Source: Rosenbergiella epipactidis | GTDB taxonomy: Bacteria > Pseudomonadota > Gammaproteobacteria > Enterobacterales > Enterobacteriaceae | Assembly (NCBI RefSeq): GCF_018494055.1 | Contig: NZ_JABBFQ010000002.1 | Span: 434,001 to 498,000 of the forward strand | DNA length: 64,000 nt | Reading direction: 5' to 3' | In this document: piece by piece, positions 18,958 through 31,696 of the stretch | How the letters are laid out: each line of letters begins with the position of its first letter | Position numbering within the stretch: position 1 is the stretch's first letter | Translations under genes and position numbers: made by a program | Notes under the pieces: model-generated | The model's input: only the letters and a program-made list of their open reading frames with translations | Databases searched by the model: none | Told to the model about the DNA's origin: nothing

Positions 18958-20148
18958 ATGGTCGAAATCACTGCCGTTGAAAATATTCCACACCGTAAAA
19001 TTCAACAACAGGGCGCATTAAACGAACGTTTTCTGTTTACCTCTCCAGAAACCAGCCTGCTAACTGACGGCTGCTTTAAACGTATCACTCAGCCTCTGCT
19101 TGATGGCGAGGGAAGCCAAGACGCTTTCCAACAGATGCTACGAGAACAATTTCGTCTTGCCCGTGCAGCAGGGATTAAAGACCCCTTAGTGGTGGGAGCA
19201 ATTCCCTTTGATTCCCATCAACCGACCGCGCTGTTTATTCCCCAGCAAGTTACCCGTACCGACCGTGACCAGTTGGCAACAGAGCTCAGTTCTTCTCAGC
19301 AGCAACCGATCGCCTCAATCACCGGTCAGCAAGCTTACCCTGCTCAACCCCATTTTATGAAAATGGTCAGCGATGCTGTCGCGGCAATGAATCGAGGTGA
19401 GTTAGATAAAGTCGTTCTTTCCAGGCTGCTAAAATTGACGACAGAAGACCGTATTGATAGCACTACGTTGATGGGCCGTATTATGGCGCAGAACCCGGAT
19501 AACTATCATTTCCATGTCCCGCTTACAAATAACGAAGTATTACTGGGTGCAAGCCCTGAGCTCCTGCTACGTAAGCAAAAAAATCAATTTAGCTCTCGCC
19601 CTTTAGCCGGTTCAGCAAAGCGTCAGCTAGACCGAGAGGACGATCATCGTGTAGGCCAGACGCTACTTGCATCGACCAAAGACCGTCATGAGCATCAGCT
19701 AGTTATCGACGCGATGGCAAAAGTATTAGCCCCGGTCGCTGAGCAGTTACAAGTGCCGCAAGTTCCAGAACTGGTCACCACCTCACAACTATGGCACCTT
19801 GCCACCACCGTACAAGGGATTACCCATCACGCTGAAGAAAATGCGCTAGCGCTAGCAGGATTACTTCACCCTACTCCCGCGTTGAGCGGCTACCCTCATC
19901 AGTTAGCTTGCCGTCTAATTCAACAGTTAGAGCCTTTCCCTAGAGAACTCTTTGGTGGCATGGTGGGTTGGTGCGATGATGAAGGTAACGGCGAATGGGT
20001 CGTGACGATTCGTTGTGCACAATTAACTCCACAACAGGTGACCCTCTTTGCGGGTGCAGGTATCGTTCCCGCTTCCGATCCGCTTTCGGAGTGGCAAGAG
20101 ACCGGTACCAAACTCAGTACTATGCTAAAAGCCTTCGGTTTACATTAA
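18958..20148 (+). CDS. entC: Isochorismate synthase EntC
   Basis: Converts chorismate to isochorismate, the committed step of dihydroxybenzoate synthesis. It has 396 residues (E. coli 391). The chorismate-utilising fold shows the family motifs [30 protein letters not shown] and [16 protein letters not shown] with the Mg-binding glutamates. It begins the entCEBAH operon; entE follows after 16 bp. Confidence 0.96.
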   Translation: MVEITAVENIPHRKIQQQGALNERFLFTSPETSLLTDGCFKRITQPLLDGEGSQDAFQQMLREQFRLARAAGIKDPLVVGAIPFDSHQPTALFIPQQVTRTDRDQLATELSSSQQQPIASITGQQAYPAQPHFMKMVSDAVAAMNRGELDKVVLSRLLKLTTEDRIDSTTLMGRIMAQNPDNYHFHVPLTNNEVLLGASPELLLRKQKNQFSSRPLAGSAKRQLDREDDHRVGQTLLASTKDRHEHQLVIDAMAKVLAPVAEQLQVPQVPELVTTSQLWHLATTVQGITHHAEENALALAGLLHPTPALSGYPHQLACRLIQQLEPFPRELFGGMVGWCDDEGNGEWVVTIRCAQLTPQQVTLFAGAGIVPASDPLSEWQETGTKLSTMLKAFGLH

Positions 20149-20164
20149 TTTTAGGTACTTATTC

Positions 20165-21784
20165 ATGAGCATTTCTTTTACGCCTTGGCCTGCAGAGCTG
20201 GCGGCACGTTATCGTGAAAAGGGCTATTGGTTAGACCTTCCTCTGATAGATATTCTCGACCGGCATCATGATAGCGATCGTCCAGCGATTATCGATTCGA
20301 CACAAACGCTCAGCTATCGCCAGCTGGCACAATACAGCGACCAATTGGCTGCACAGTTACAACGTCGTGGGATGCGATCGGGGGATACGGCATTAGTTCA
20401 GCTGGGGAATCACTGCGAATTTTATATTGTCTTTTTTGCCCTATTAAAATTAGGCGTAGCCCCGGTTAATGCACTTTTCAGCCACCAGCGCAGCGAATTG
20501 AGTGCCTATGCCGCTCAGATTAAACCGCGTTTATTAATCGCCGACCGACAACATTCGGTCTTTAGCGATAATCGTTTTGTCGATGAACTCCGCGCGCAGT
20601 GTCCGGAACTCCAACATCAAGTTTGGCACAACGCTGTTGACGAAGAGCCGAGTTTATTGTCGCTGTATACTCAAGCCGCCGGCCAGTTCACCCCGACACC
20701 AAGTGCCGCAGATAACGTAGCCTTTTTCCAATTGTCGGGAGGCAGTACCGGAACCCCCAAACTGATTCCTCGCACCCACAACGATTATTATTACAGCATT
20801 ATTGGTAGTGTCGATATTTGCCAATTTACTGAGCAAACGCGCTATTTATGCGCACTGCCTATCGCCCATAACTACCCCATGAGCTCACCGGGTATTCTTG
20901 GCGTCCTATACAGTGGTGGACTGAGCGTTTTGGCGCCTGATCCAAGCCCGACTACCTGCTTTAGCTTAATCGCCGATCACCTTATTAATGTCACGGCTTT
21001 AGTACCGCCTGCGGTGAGTCTTTGGTTGCAGTCGATAAAAGAGTGGAACTGCGCGCATCAGCTCGCTTCACTGCGTTTACTGCAAGTTGGCGGGGCCAAA
21101 CTGAGCGAAAGTTTAGCTGCACGAATTCCTGCAGAAATCGGCTGCCAGTTACAGCAAGTATTTGGTATGGCAGAGGGCTTGGTAAACTATACGCGTCTCG
21201 ATGACGATCAACAGACCATCCTTACCACGCAAGGCTGCCCTATTTCACCCGATGATGAAGTCTGGGTGGCCGATGAAGCAGGCCAACCACTTCCGATTAA
21301 TACGACCGGCCGTTTAATGACCCGTGGTCCGTATACTTTCCGTGGATACTATAATAGCCCAGAACATAATGCGGCTTGCTTCGATCAACAGGGCTTTTAT
21401 TGCTCAGGCGATCTCATTTCGATTGATGAACGCGGCTATATTACTGTCCAGGGCCGTGAAAAAGATCAAATCAATCGTGGCGGGGAAAAGATCGCCGCTG
21501 AAGAGATCGAGAATCTTTTACAACGACATCCAGACATTATCCACGCTGCTCTTGTCTCGATGAGTGATGAGTTATTAGGTGAGAAAAGTTGCGCCTATAT
21601 CGTCACCAAACAAGCGGTAAAAGCGGTACAGCTACGTCGCCATTTACGTGACCAAGGGATAGCCGAATTTAAATTACCCGATCGATTCGTCTTTAGCGAC
21701 GCCTTACCGCTGACTCCCGTCGGAAAAGTGGATAAAAAGTTGCTCCGTCAGCAACTACTTGAAGAAAGTAAGAAAAATGCTTAA
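20165..21784 (+). CDS. entE: 2,3-dihydroxybenzoate-AMP ligase EntE
   Basis: Stand-alone adenylation enzyme that activates 2,3-dihydroxybenzoate and loads it on the aryl carrier domain of EntB. It has 539 residues (E. coli 536). ANL-superfamily motifs are [19 protein letters not shown] (A3), [35 protein letters not shown] and the C-terminal catalytic lysine in TPVGKVDKK. It lies between entC and entB in the same orientation. Confidence 0.96.
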   Translation: MSISFTPWPAELAARYREKGYWLDLPLIDILDRHHDSDRPAIIDSTQTLSYRQLAQYSDQLAAQLQRRGMRSGDTALVQLGNHCEFYIVFFALLKLGVAPVNALFSHQRSELSAYAAQIKPRLLIADRQHSVFSDNRFVDELRAQCPELQHQVWHNAVDEEPSLLSLYTQAAGQFTPTPSAADNVAFFQLSGGSTGTPKLIPRTHNDYYYSIIGSVDICQFTEQTRYLCALPIAHNYPMSSPGILGVLYSGGLSVLAPDPSPTTCFSLIADHLINVTALVPPAVSLWLQSIKEWNCAHQLASLRLLQVGGAKLSESLAARIPAEIGCQLQQVFGMAEGLVNYTRLDDDQQTILTTQGCPISPDDEVWVADEAGQPLPINTTGRLMTRGPYTFRGYYNSPEHNAACFDQQGFYCSGDLISIDERGYITVQGREKDQINRGGEKIAAEEIENLLQRHPDIIHAALVSMSDELLGEKSCAYIVTKQAVKAVQLRRHLRDQGIAEFKLPDRFVFSDALPLTPVGKVDKKLLRQQLLEESKKNA

Positions 21785-21820
21785 TTCCCCTATTTATACT
21801 GTATCGATTTTGGAGTTGTC

Positions 21821-22669
21821 ATGAGTATCCCTAAACTAACGGCTTATGCTTTACCGACAGCCGATGAGTTACCGAAGAACAAAGTGAACTGGACCTTCGA
21901 GCCACAACGCGCTGCATTATTAATTCACGATATGCAAAATTACTTCCTTAATTTCTGGGGAGAAAACAGTGAATTTGTCCAGACCGTAGTAGGCCATATC
22001 GCGGCCTTGCGCCAACAATGTAAAGCGTTGGGTATTCCAGTGTTCTACACCGCACAACCCAATGAGCAAAGTGATGAAGACCGCGCTTTACTGAACGATA
22101 TGTGGGGACCAGGTTTAAATCGTCATCCTGAGCAACAAAAAGTAACCGCCGCCTTAGCCCCAGATGAACAAGATATCGTCCTGACCAAGTGGCGTTACAG
22201 TGCTTTTCAGCGCTCTGATCTTGAACAGCAGCTCAAAGCGATGGGCCGCGACCAATTAATCATCACCGGTGTCTATGCCCATATTGGTTGCCTGACTACC
22301 GCGACAGATGCTTTTATGCGGGATATCAAACCCTTTATGGTTGCCGATGCTTTAGCCGATTTCAGCCGAGAAGAGCATCTTATGGCGTTAACCTACACCG
22401 CTGGTCGTAGTGGAAAAGTGGTTATGACAGATGACCTGTTATTACTGCCTGCCTCAAAACAAGCGTTACGCGATGCCATTTTACCCTTACTCGAAGATGA
22501 TGATATTCCAGAAGACGACGAAAATCTGATTGATTATGGCCTCGACTCGGTACGAATGATGGCACTGGCCTCGCGCTGGCGTCAGGCGATTCCAAGTATG
22601 GACTTCGTAACGCTTGCGAAAACGCCTACTTTCGATGCTTGGTGGGCGCTACTTTCTGGGAATAAATAA
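21821..22669 (+). CDS. entB: Isochorismatase / aryl carrier protein EntB
   Basis: Bifunctional. The N-terminal isochorismatase (about 1-205) makes 2,3-dihydro-2,3-dihydroxybenzoate, with motifs HDMQNYFLNFW and TGVYAHIGCLTTATDAFM. The C-terminal aryl carrier domain (about 210-282) has the attachment motif DYGLDSVRM with Ser243. It has 282 residues (E. coli 285). It interacts with EntE and EntF. An EntD-type transferase must be encoded elsewhere. entA follows after 3 bp. Confidence 0.96.
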   Translation: MSIPKLTAYALPTADELPKNKVNWTFEPQRAALLIHDMQNYFLNFWGENSEFVQTVVGHIAALRQQCKALGIPVFYTAQPNEQSDEDRALLNDMWGPGLNRHPEQQKVTAALAPDEQDIVLTKWRYSAFQRSDLEQQLKAMGRDQLIITGVYAHIGCLTTATDAFMRDIKPFMVADALADFSREEHLMALTYTAGRSGKVVMTDDLLLLPASKQALRDAILPLLEDDDIPEDDENLIDYGLDSVRMMALASRWRQAIPSMDFVTLAKTPTFDAWWALLSGNK

Positions 22670-22672
22670 CGG

Positions 22673-23428
22673 ATGATGAGTATGGATTTTCGCGACAAAT
22701 ATGTCTGGGTGACCGGTGCTGGCCAAGGAATTGGTTACGACGCAGCCTGTGCATTTCATCAGGCTGGCGCTATCGTTATTGGCTTCGATAAACAGTTTTC
22801 CGGCGAGCACTATCCTTTTCACTGCACAGTCATGGACGTCGCCGATCCTCAACAGGTCGCTGACGTCTGCCAAGCGCAATTAGCCCAGCAACCTCGACTT
22901 GATGTCTTAGTTAATGCTGCCGGTATCCTGCGTATTGGTGCGACCGATGCCTTGAGTTTCGAAGATTGGCAAGCCTGCTTTAATGTTAATGCCGGTGGGG
23001 CGTTCAACCTCTTTTCACAAACGCTTCCGCTATTTCGTCAGCAAGGTTTTGGCGCTATTGTTAGCGTCGCCTCCAATTCCGCTCATGCCCCACGTCTTGG
23101 CATGTCGGCATATGGTGCATCCAAAGCGGCGTTACGCAGCCTTTGCCAGACGGTGGGTTTAGAAATGGCCCCCTATGGGGTACGTTGCAATATCGTTTCG
23201 CCGGGCTCAACAGATACCGCGATGCAACGTAGCTTATGGCATACCCCTGAAGCTGAGCAGGAGATGATTAATGGTTTTCCTGATCAGTTTAAACTCGGTA
23301 TTCCTTTGAAGAAGATCGCTAAACCTCGCGAAATCACTAACGCGATCCTGTTTCTTGCATCGGATCTTGCGAGCCATATCGTATTACAGGATATCGTCAT
23401 TGACGGTGGTGCAACCTTAGGCGCATAG
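22673..23428 (+). CDS. entA: 2,3-dihydro-2,3-dihydroxybenzoate dehydrogenase EntA
   Basis: NAD-dependent short-chain dehydrogenase that aromatises the ring to give 2,3-dihydroxybenzoate. The 251 residues carry the cofactor motif TGAGQGIG near residue 14, NAAG near 79 and the catalytic MSAYGASKAAL (Tyr and Lys). The C-terminus DGGATLGA is typical of the family. A Met three codons downstream (22682) would give 248 residues, the E. coli length, and is an alternative start. Confidence 0.95.
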   Translation: MMSMDFRDKYVWVTGAGQGIGYDAACAFHQAGAIVIGFDKQFSGEHYPFHCTVMDVADPQQVADVCQAQLAQQPRLDVLVNAAGILRIGATDALSFEDWQACFNVNAGGAFNLFSQTLPLFRQQGFGAIVSVASNSAHAPRLGMSAYGASKAALRSLCQTVGLEMAPYGVRCNIVSPGSTDTAMQRSLWHTPEAEQEMINGFPDQFKLGIPLKKIAKPREITNAILFLASDLASHIVLQDIVIDGGATLGA

Positions 23429-23431
23429 CAA

Positions 23432-23851
23432 ATGCAGACGATCTGGAAAAAAACCATCGACCTTGACACCCTCAATGATATGGGGAAAAACTGTCTGATC
23501 GAGCATCTCGGGATTGTCTTCACCGCCCTGCATCCGACGCACCTCGAAGCGGAAATGCCAGTAGATGCCCGGACTTGCCAGCCTTTTGGTTTACTCCATG
23601 GTGGCGCGAGTGTGGTGTTGGCCGAGTCGATGGGATCGATGGCGGGTTGGCTGACCTGTCACGAAGGGCAAAATGTGGTCGGTATTGAGGTGAATGCGAG
23701 CCATCATCGTGCTGTCGCCAGCGGTAAAGTGACGGCGGTATGCCAGCCTCTGCACCTTGGTGGGCAAATACAGGTTTGGCAGATAGAGATTAAAAACCTA
23801 CGGGGGAAACTCTGTTGTAGTGCTCGACTGACGGTAACAATACTCGGGTAA
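23432..23851 (+). CDS. entH: Proofreading hotdog thioesterase EntH (YbdB)
   Basis: Hotdog-fold thioesterase that clears wrongly loaded acyl groups from the EntB carrier domain. It has 139 residues (E. coli 137), with the family motif QPFGLLHGGASVVLAES at about residues 47-63, in which the catalytic acid is the Glu of AES. It is the last gene of entCEBAH, 3 bp after entA, and ends in front of a bidirectional terminator. Confidence 0.94.
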   Translation: MQTIWKKTIDLDTLNDMGKNCLIEHLGIVFTALHPTHLEAEMPVDARTCQPFGLLHGGASVVLAESMGSMAGWLTCHEGQNVVGIEVNASHHRAVASGKVTAVCQPLHLGGQIQVWQIEIKNLRGKLCCSARLTVTILG

Positions 23852-23855
23852 CGTA

Positions 23856-23887
23856 AAAAGGGGCAACCACTCGGTTGCCCCTTCTTT
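23856..23887. terminator. Bidirectional terminator between entH and obgE
   Basis: Stem AAGGGGCAACC/GGTTGCCCCTT (23858-23868 and 23873-23883) with loop ACTC. T-rich tails on the plus strand and A-run/T-run on the minus strand make it usable both ways. It forms the right edge of the enterobactin block. Confidence 0.87.
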
Positions 23888-25075
<1,188 letters not shown>

Positions 25076-25110
25076 TCATGCATACGCCGTCCAGAGCTAG
25101 GTCGGCGGGT

Positions 25111-25141
25111 CCGCCAGGGTCATATCAGCTGACCGGCAGCG
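25111..25141 (-). other. GC-rich stem-loop in the obgE 5' leader
   Basis: GGTCA (25118-25122) pairs with TGACC (25130-25134) across loop TATCAGC, and the flanking CCGC and GCGG extend the stem with small bulges. It lies about 50-80 nt upstream of the obgE start within an otherwise AT-rich stretch. It may be a transcript structure; no known leader family is recognised. Confidence 0.35.
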
Positions 25142-25235
25142 GATCTTAATGTTTGATCTTAATAATAGTGAGTAGGAATAGGCGATCAAACAAGGAATTC
25201 GTTCGTGTACTCAACGATCTTTTACAACAGAATGT

Positions 25236-25263
25236 AAAAAGCCCCGCAAAGCTGCGGGGCTTT
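25236..25263 (-). terminator. Rho-independent terminator after rpmA
   Basis: Perfect stem GCCCCGC/GCGGGGC around a six-base loop. On the minus strand it is followed by TTTTTAC. It lies about 40 bp after the rpmA stop and separates rplU-rpmA from obgE. Confidence 0.87.
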
Positions 25264-25303
25264 AATTCTTCAGTCCTACAGGTAAACCTGCAGAGAGAAC
25301 CGA

Positions 25304-25561
25304 TTACTCAGCAACGATGCTGACGTATTTACGGTTTTCTGGACCTTTAACTTCGAATTTGATTTGACCTGTTGCAGTAGCGAACAGAGTGTGGTCACGA
25401 CCACAACCTACATTGTTACCTGCGTGGAATTTGGTTCCACGTTGACGAACAATGATGCTACCTGCTAGTACAGTTTCTCCGCCAAAGCGTTTAACGCCAA
25501 GACGTTTAGCATTTGAGTCACGACCGTTACGAGTCGAACCACCAGCTTTCTTGTGTGCCAT
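25304..25561 (-). CDS. rpmA: 50S ribosomal protein L27
   Basis: L27 of the large ribosomal subunit; its N-terminal tail reaches the peptidyl-transferase centre. The 85 residues equal the E. coli length and start [16 protein letters not shown], the invariant family N-terminus, with no cleavable Firmicutes-type extension. It follows rplU after 15 bp in the classic rplU-rpmA pair. Confidence 0.98.
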   Translation of the reverse strand: MAHKKAGGSTRNGRDSNAKRLGVKRFGGETVLAGSIIVRQRGTKFHAGNNVGCGRDHTLFATATGQIKFEVKGPENRKYVSIVAE

Positions 25562-25576
25562 TTGTTAAATCTCCTC

Positions 25577-26218
<642 letters not shown>

Positions 26219-27190
26219 ATGAATTTAGAGCAGATAACAGAACTTACCGCCCCGGATATGGCCGCGGTAAATAAAAATATTCTCAAGCAGCTTGATTCAG
26301 ATGTCGTCCTCATCAGTCAACTAGGCCATTATATCGTTAGCGGTGGCGGTAAGCGAATTCGACCCATGATTGCGGTACTTGCTGCACGCGCACTCAACTA
26401 TGAGGGTGATAAACATATCCTCAATGCTGCCCTGATCGAATTTATCCACACCGCTACCCTACTTCACGATGACGTTGTCGATGAATCTGATATGCGTCGG
26501 GGTAAGGCTACCGCCAATGCCGCCTTTGGTAACGCTGCAAGCGTTTTGGTCGGTGACTTTATTTACACCCGTGCCTTTCAGATGATGACTCAGCTAGGAT
26601 CCTTGAAGATCCTTGAACTCATGTCAGAAGCCGTAAATGTGATCTCTGAAGGCGAGGTCTTGCAGTTGATGAACTGTAACGATCCGGATATCACGGAAGA
26701 GAGTTATCTACGTGTTATCTATAGTAAGACAGCACGTTTGTTTGAAGCCGCTGCACAAACGTCAGCCATTCTCGCCGACGCAACGCCTGAACAAGAGCAA
26801 GCACTGAAAGATTACGGTCGTTATATTGGTACCGCCTTCCAGTTGATCGACGATCTTCTCGACTATAGCGCCGATAATGCAGCGCTGGGTAAAAACGTCG
26901 GCGACGATCTCAGTGAAGGCAAACCGACTCTTCCTCTCTTACATGCGATGCGTAATGGTACGCCAGAACAAGCCGCAATGATCCGCCGTGCGATCGAAGA
27001 GGGAAATGGACGTCATCTGCTGGATCAAGTGCTTGAGACGATGCAGCAGTGTGGTTCCTTGGCTTGGACACAGCAAAGAGCAGAAGAAGAAGCTAATAAG
27101 GCCATTCAAGCCTTGGCAATACTTCCGGCCACTCCTTGGCGTGAAGCACTCGAGGCCCTTGCGCGCATGTCGGTACAACGCGACCGCTAA
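26219..27190 (+). CDS. ispB: Octaprenyl diphosphate synthase IspB
   Basis: Trans-prenyltransferase that makes the side chain of ubiquinone and menaquinone. The 323 residues from MNLEQITEL equal the E. coli length, so the ATG at 26129 (30 residues more) is rejected. The first aspartate-rich motif DDVVD is at 84-88 and the second is LIDDLLDY, with the substrate-binding GGGKRIRP at 42-49. It stands alone on the plus strand opposite rplU. Confidence 0.96.
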   Translation: MNLEQITELTAPDMAAVNKNILKQLDSDVVLISQLGHYIVSGGGKRIRPMIAVLAARALNYEGDKHILNAALIEFIHTATLLHDDVVDESDMRRGKATANAAFGNAASVLVGDFIYTRAFQMMTQLGSLKILELMSEAVNVISEGEVLQLMNCNDPDITEESYLRVIYSKTARLFEAAAQTSAILADATPEQEQALKDYGRYIGTAFQLIDDLLDYSADNAALGKNVGDDLSEGKPTLPLLHAMRNGTPEQAAMIRRAIEEGNGRHLLDQVLETMQQCGSLAWTQQRAEEEANKAIQALAILPATPWREALEALARMSVQRDR

Positions 27191-27198
27191 GCCACTAT

Positions 27199-27227
27199 GA
27201 GCTACAAGCTTACTCCACTTGTAGCTC
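27199..27227. terminator. Perfect hairpin between ispB and the convergent FAH-family gene
   Basis: Ten-base-pair arms GAGCTACAAG (27199-27208) and CTTGTAGCTC (27218-27227) with a nine-base loop. It overlaps the last codons of the convergent gene. There is no T tract on either side, so intrinsic termination is uncertain. Confidence 0.4.
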
Positions 27228-27818
27228 AGCCATCATTTCACCTTCTAACGTTAATCGCAGTGTATCTCCGCTTTCTAGCTTTCCCACTCCCTTAGGGGTT
27301 CCAGTAAAAATAATGTCGCCTGGCTGTAAGGCAATGTAACGGCTAATAAACGCTATGATCTGCTTAATACTGAATACCATTTCACTGCTCACGCCTTGCT
27401 GAACTGTCTTACCATTGATAGCCAACCCAAAATGGATCAGTTGCGGTACAGTCTGTTTCGCAACAAAATCACTGACATAGCAGGAGCCATTAAATCCCTT
27501 AGCCAGTAACCAGGGTAATTTTTTACTCTTTAAATCGGCTTGCAGATCACGGGCAGTAAGATCTAAGCCTATGGCTACACTGTCGTAATATGCATCAGCT
27601 TGATCCGGTTCGATCTGAAAAGCAGGTGCAGAGATCCTAATCACAAGCTCCGTTTCATAGTGAACATCTTGGGAGAACGTCGGCAAGGTGATGGTATTGC
27701 CAACGATCAACGCGCTATTTGGTTTACTAAATACCACAGGATCTTCTTCAACTCGATTGCCTAGCTCTTGGGCATGTTCAACGTAATTACGGCCAATACA
27801 GTAAATGTTATTGATCAT
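27210..27818 (-). CDS. Fumarylacetoacetate hydrolase family protein (YcgM-like)
   Basis: The 202 residues form one FAH domain. The metal ligands fit Glu55, Glu57 (HYETELVI) and Asp86 (GLDLTARD), and IIFTGTPKGVG near the C-terminus is the family closing motif. Family members act as acylpyruvate hydrolases, oxaloacetate decarboxylases or tautomerases, or in aromatic degradation; the substrate here cannot be read from sequence. It is related to E. coli YcgM but somewhat shorter. The gene lies between ispB and sfsB, a position where E. coli has nothing, and has no operon partner. Confidence 0.85.
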   Translation of the reverse strand: MINNIYCIGRNYVEHAQELGNRVEEDPVVFSKPNSALIVGNTITLPTFSQDVHYETELVIRISAPAFQIEPDQADAYYDSVAIGLDLTARDLQADLKSKKLPWLLAKGFNGSCYVSDFVAKQTVPQLIHFGLAINGKTVQQGVSSEMVFSIKQIIAFISRYIALQPGDIIFTGTPKGVGKLESGDTLRLTLEGEMMAELQVE

Positions 27819-28118
27819 TATTCACTCCAGCTGAGGGGATACGACAGGTTTCCGCTATTTTGATTAGCACTATGCTTGAACATAGCAGGACTGCGTACGC
27901 TTTTCCTTATAAATACTCTGTACCCAGACGGGTAATAACCTAATTTTTTGGAATTAATAGGAATATTAACGCATTACAGTAATTACAATAAATTTGCGAT
28001 ATATCCTGCATCTAAAAGTAAACTAATCATATTTATATGGAAACTTTAGGTAATTTTCTGCTATAAATTTCTATAGCATAAGAATTAAATGGATAATTCA
28101 AACAGCATGGAGAATGAC
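27819..28118. other. AT-rich gap with dyad upstream of sfsB
   Basis: A 300-bp AT-rich intergenic stretch between divergent genes. A perfect inverted repeat TGCTATA (28059-28065) / TATAGCA (28072-28078) with six bases between lies 40-60 bp upstream of the sfsB start and could be an operator or part of a promoter. No coding potential is evident. Confidence 0.4.
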
Positions 28119-28418
28119 ATGGAAAAGTTAAAAAACGACTGGCACAGCGCTGATATTATTGCAGCATTACGTAAGAAAGGGACATCGTTAGCGGCCGTCT
28201 CCAGGGATGCAGGCCTCAGCTCTTCGACCCTTGCCAATGCCCTTTCGCGTCCTTGGCCAAAAGGGGAACTCTTAATTGCACAAGCTATTAATATTCACCC
28301 CGCCGAAATCTGGCCGAGTCGTTACTACGATCCGATTACAGAAGAGTTATTAGATAGATCGCAATTGATTCGAACAAAAAGAAAGAAAAAGTCTAGCGAG
28401 CCCGATGTCAGCCCTTAA
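28119..28418 (+). CDS. sfsB: Ner-like DNA-binding regulator SfsB (Nlp)
   Basis: Small helix-turn-helix protein related to phage Mu Ner; in E. coli it was linked to maltose-gene activation. The start at 28119 (MEKLKNDWHSADII, 99 residues) is chosen because GGAG lies 6 nt upstream and it matches the E. coli N-terminus; ATGs at 28089 and 28107 are in frame. The HTH region spans about 13-50, with LSSSTLANALSRPWPKGE nearly invariant. The C-terminus is lysine-rich. It is convergent with murA. Confidence 0.88.
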   Translation: MEKLKNDWHSADIIAALRKKGTSLAAVSRDAGLSSSTLANALSRPWPKGELLIAQAINIHPAEIWPSRYYDPITEELLDRSQLIRTKRKKKSSEPDVSP

Positions 28419-28437
28419 CACTACTGCACTCTAGAAA

Positions 28438-28475
28438 TAAAAAAGCCCCGATACTAAGTTGCAGTCGGGGCTTAT
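28438..28475. terminator. Terminator between sfsB and murA
   Basis: Stem AAGCCCCGA/TCGGGGCTT (28443-28451 and 28465-28473) with a 13-base loop. It has a strong T run on the minus strand (murA side) and a weaker T-rich tail on the plus strand. Confidence 0.83.
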
Positions 28476-28490
28476 TATTAGATTACAGCG

Positions 28491-29774
<1,284 letters not shown>

Positions 29775-29827
29775 TTAACACTCAATATGCAGAATAGTGA
29801 CCGCGGCAAGTCCGCCATCACTATAGT

Positions 29828-30082
29828 TTAGAAGCCATTTAATTTACGATCACGGGCCCATTCAGTGGGGGTGTAGGCTTTAATGGATACAGCATGAATG
29901 CGGTTATCCGCAATATATTGCATTAGGGGCGCGTAAACCGCTTGCTGCTTCTTAACACGGCTAAGCTCAGTAAACATCTCGCCAACCGCTATCACTTGGA
30001 AGTGACTGCCATCGCCAGTGACATGGACTTCATCTAGCGTCAGTGCTTGCTCTAGCACCGCTTGGATTTCATTGGTTTCCAT
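29828..30082 (-). CDS. ibaG: BolA-family protein IbaG (YrbA)
   Basis: Small BolA-like protein involved in acid response and, with monothiol glutaredoxin, in Fe-S handling. The 84 residues equal the E. coli length. The BolA motif is [14 protein letters not shown] (about 20-33), and the conserved histidine is in [12 protein letters not shown]. It lies between mlaB and murA, as in E. coli. Confidence 0.95.
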   Translation of the reverse strand: METNEIQAVLEQALTLDEVHVTGDGSHFQVIAVGEMFTELSRVKKQQAVYAPLMQYIADNRIHAVSIKAYTPTEWARDRKLNGF

Positions 30083-30182
30083 TGCGCTTTCCTACTCCTC
30101 AATTTAGGGCCGTTATCTTAGTCCAATTTGCCCTCATCATAAACAAGGAAAGCTCCTGAATCTATCAGCCAAATTTATTTGT

Positions 30183-30482
30183 TTACGCACTAACCTCACA
30201 AGGCAAGATACCCTGTAGATTATAGAGAACGACCAGTGAGCGTAGCGCGGGCTGCACCCCCTGCAAGATCAGTGGATCTTTTGCTTCATCAGACGCGGTG
30301 AAATGCACCAATAGGGCAAGCCCTGCAGAATCGACACGCGAAAGCTGCGAGAGGTCAATAGTGCGTACCCCTGATAATACCTGATGTCGCTGCTGCCATA
30401 GATCGGCAAGCGTGTTATGCACTAATTCGCCTTGTAAGGAGAGAGTGCTCTCCTTACATTGCCAATGGAGTGTCGGGCTCAT
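30183..30482 (-). CDS. mlaB: MlaB, STAS subunit of the phospholipid transporter
   Basis: Cytoplasmic STAS-domain protein that stabilises and activates the MlaFE ATPase. It has 99 residues (E. coli 97), with the STAS core [20 protein letters not shown] at about 40-59. Its start overlaps the mlaC stop in an ATGA arrangement, implying coupled translation. It is the least conserved protein of the set, but its position and STAS motif settle the call. Confidence 0.93.
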   Translation of the reverse strand: MSPTLHWQCKESTLSLQGELVHNTLADLWQQRHQVLSGVRTIDLSQLSRVDSAGLALLVHFTASDEAKDPLILQGVQPALRSLVVLYNLQGILPCEVSA

Positions 30483-31144
30483 TTAGCGCCCTGACCTAGA
30501 GTAATAGGTTGGTTCGCATAAACTTTTAATTGGGCCGTCAAACCATCAATCCCCTTGGTACGCAGCAGATCCGCCCACTCATTTTGCTTAGTCGTGATCA
30601 TGCTAATCCCTTCTGCAACCATATCGTAGGCTTGCCATTTACCTGTTTGGGTATTCTTACGCCATTGGAAATCTAAGCGAACTGGCGGGCGACCATCAGG
30701 GTCGATAATAGAGACGCGGATCGCAAGCATCTTCGCATCACCTACCGGTTGAGCCGGAGCGATTTGATAGGTTTGTCCATGATAGAGCGCTAACGCTTGA
30801 CCGTAAGCCTGTGCGAGGTAATCCCCAAAAGCATTAAAATAAGCCTCTTTTTGCGCCGGTGTCGCTTGGCTGTAATAGCGGCCAAGTACCAATGCCCCAG
30901 CGTATTTTATTTGTACGTAAGGCAATAACTCTTGGCGCACGACATCGCGTAGGTAGTTTGGATTCTGCTTAATTTTAGGCTGTTCATTTTTCAAACGGTT
31001 AAATGTTTTCGCCGCCGCCTGATTCATCAGAGTATAAGGGTTAGTTTGATCCACTTGCCCTTCAGTAGGCGCCGCGGCATACACAGAACCTATTGTCATC
31101 GGCATTACAGCCAGTACGCCTGCTAGAAGTAGTGATTTAGACAT
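30479..31144 (-). CDS. mlaC: MlaC, periplasmic phospholipid carrier
   Basis: Carries phospholipid between the outer-membrane MlaA complex and the inner-membrane MlaFEDB complex. It has 221 residues (E. coli 211), with a signal peptide of about 24 residues (ending VYAAA). [26 protein letters not shown] and RLDFQWRKN are strongly conserved. The C-terminus is a few residues longer than in E. coli. Confidence 0.96.
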   Translation of the reverse strand: MSKSLLLAGVLAVMPMTIGSVYAAAPTEGQVDQTNPYTLMNQAAAKTFNRLKNEQPKIKQNPNYLRDVVRQELLPYVQIKYAGALVLGRYYSQATPAQKEAYFNAFGDYLAQAYGQALALYHGQTYQIAPAQPVGDAKMLAIRVSIIDPDGRPPVRLDFQWRKNTQTGKWQAYDMVAEGISMITTKQNEWADLLRTKGIDGLTAQLKVYANQPITLGQGAK

Positions 31145-31155
31145 CGTATTTCCTC

Positions 31156-31692
31156 TTAGTGAGCGACAGGAGTCGGTTGGGGAGCAGCGCTATCTGACGT
31201 GTTATTGTCAGAAGATTTACTATCGTTACTCTTATACAAGAATTGACCGATCAGGTCTTCCAGCACCATCGCCGATTTCGTATCAGTGATTTTCCCGCCA
31301 TTTTGCAACATGCTGGTTCCCAATTCAGGATCGCTGAAACCTAAGTTTAGCGCGAGATATTGCTCGCCTAATAACCCTTGGGTGCGAATAGCCAGACTAC
31401 TGCTGTCTGGAATCTTATTCTGGTAGTGATTATCAATCGCCAGCGACACGGTTGGCGTTAACGTGGCATCGTCAAGGGAAATATGGGTGACTCGGCCGAT
31501 AACAACGCCACCAATTTTCACCGGTGAGCCTGCTTTTAATCCCCCAATATTGTCAAATTGGGCACTTAATGACCACGTTGGTGCACTGCGCCAAGCAGTG
31601 ATATTCGCGACGCGTAGGCAGAGAAATAATCCTGCAAGGATCGCCAATAATAGAAATAATCCTACCCAGATTTCACTCTTTTTATTTTGCAT
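31156..31692 (-). CDS. mlaD: MlaD, MCE-domain subunit of the phospholipid transporter
   Basis: Inner-membrane anchored hexameric MCE ring. The start at 31692 ([11 protein letters not shown]) gives 178 residues and matches the E. coli N-terminus; an ATG five codons upstream overlaps mlaE and is rejected. One membrane segment covers about 9-29, then the MCE domain with [18 protein letters not shown] and [13 protein letters not shown]. The C-terminal tail after IGQFLYK is low-complexity (Ser/Asp/Pro). Confidence 0.95.
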   Translation of the reverse strand: MQNKKSEIWVGLFLLLAILAGLFLCLRVANITAWRSAPTWSLSAQFDNIGGLKAGSPVKIGGVVIGRVTHISLDDATLTPTVSLAIDNHYQNKIPDSSSLAIRTQGLLGEQYLALNLGFSDPELGTSMLQNGGKITDTKSAMVLEDLIGQFLYKSNDSKSSDNNTSDSAAPQPTPVAH

Positions 31693-31696
31693 AACC

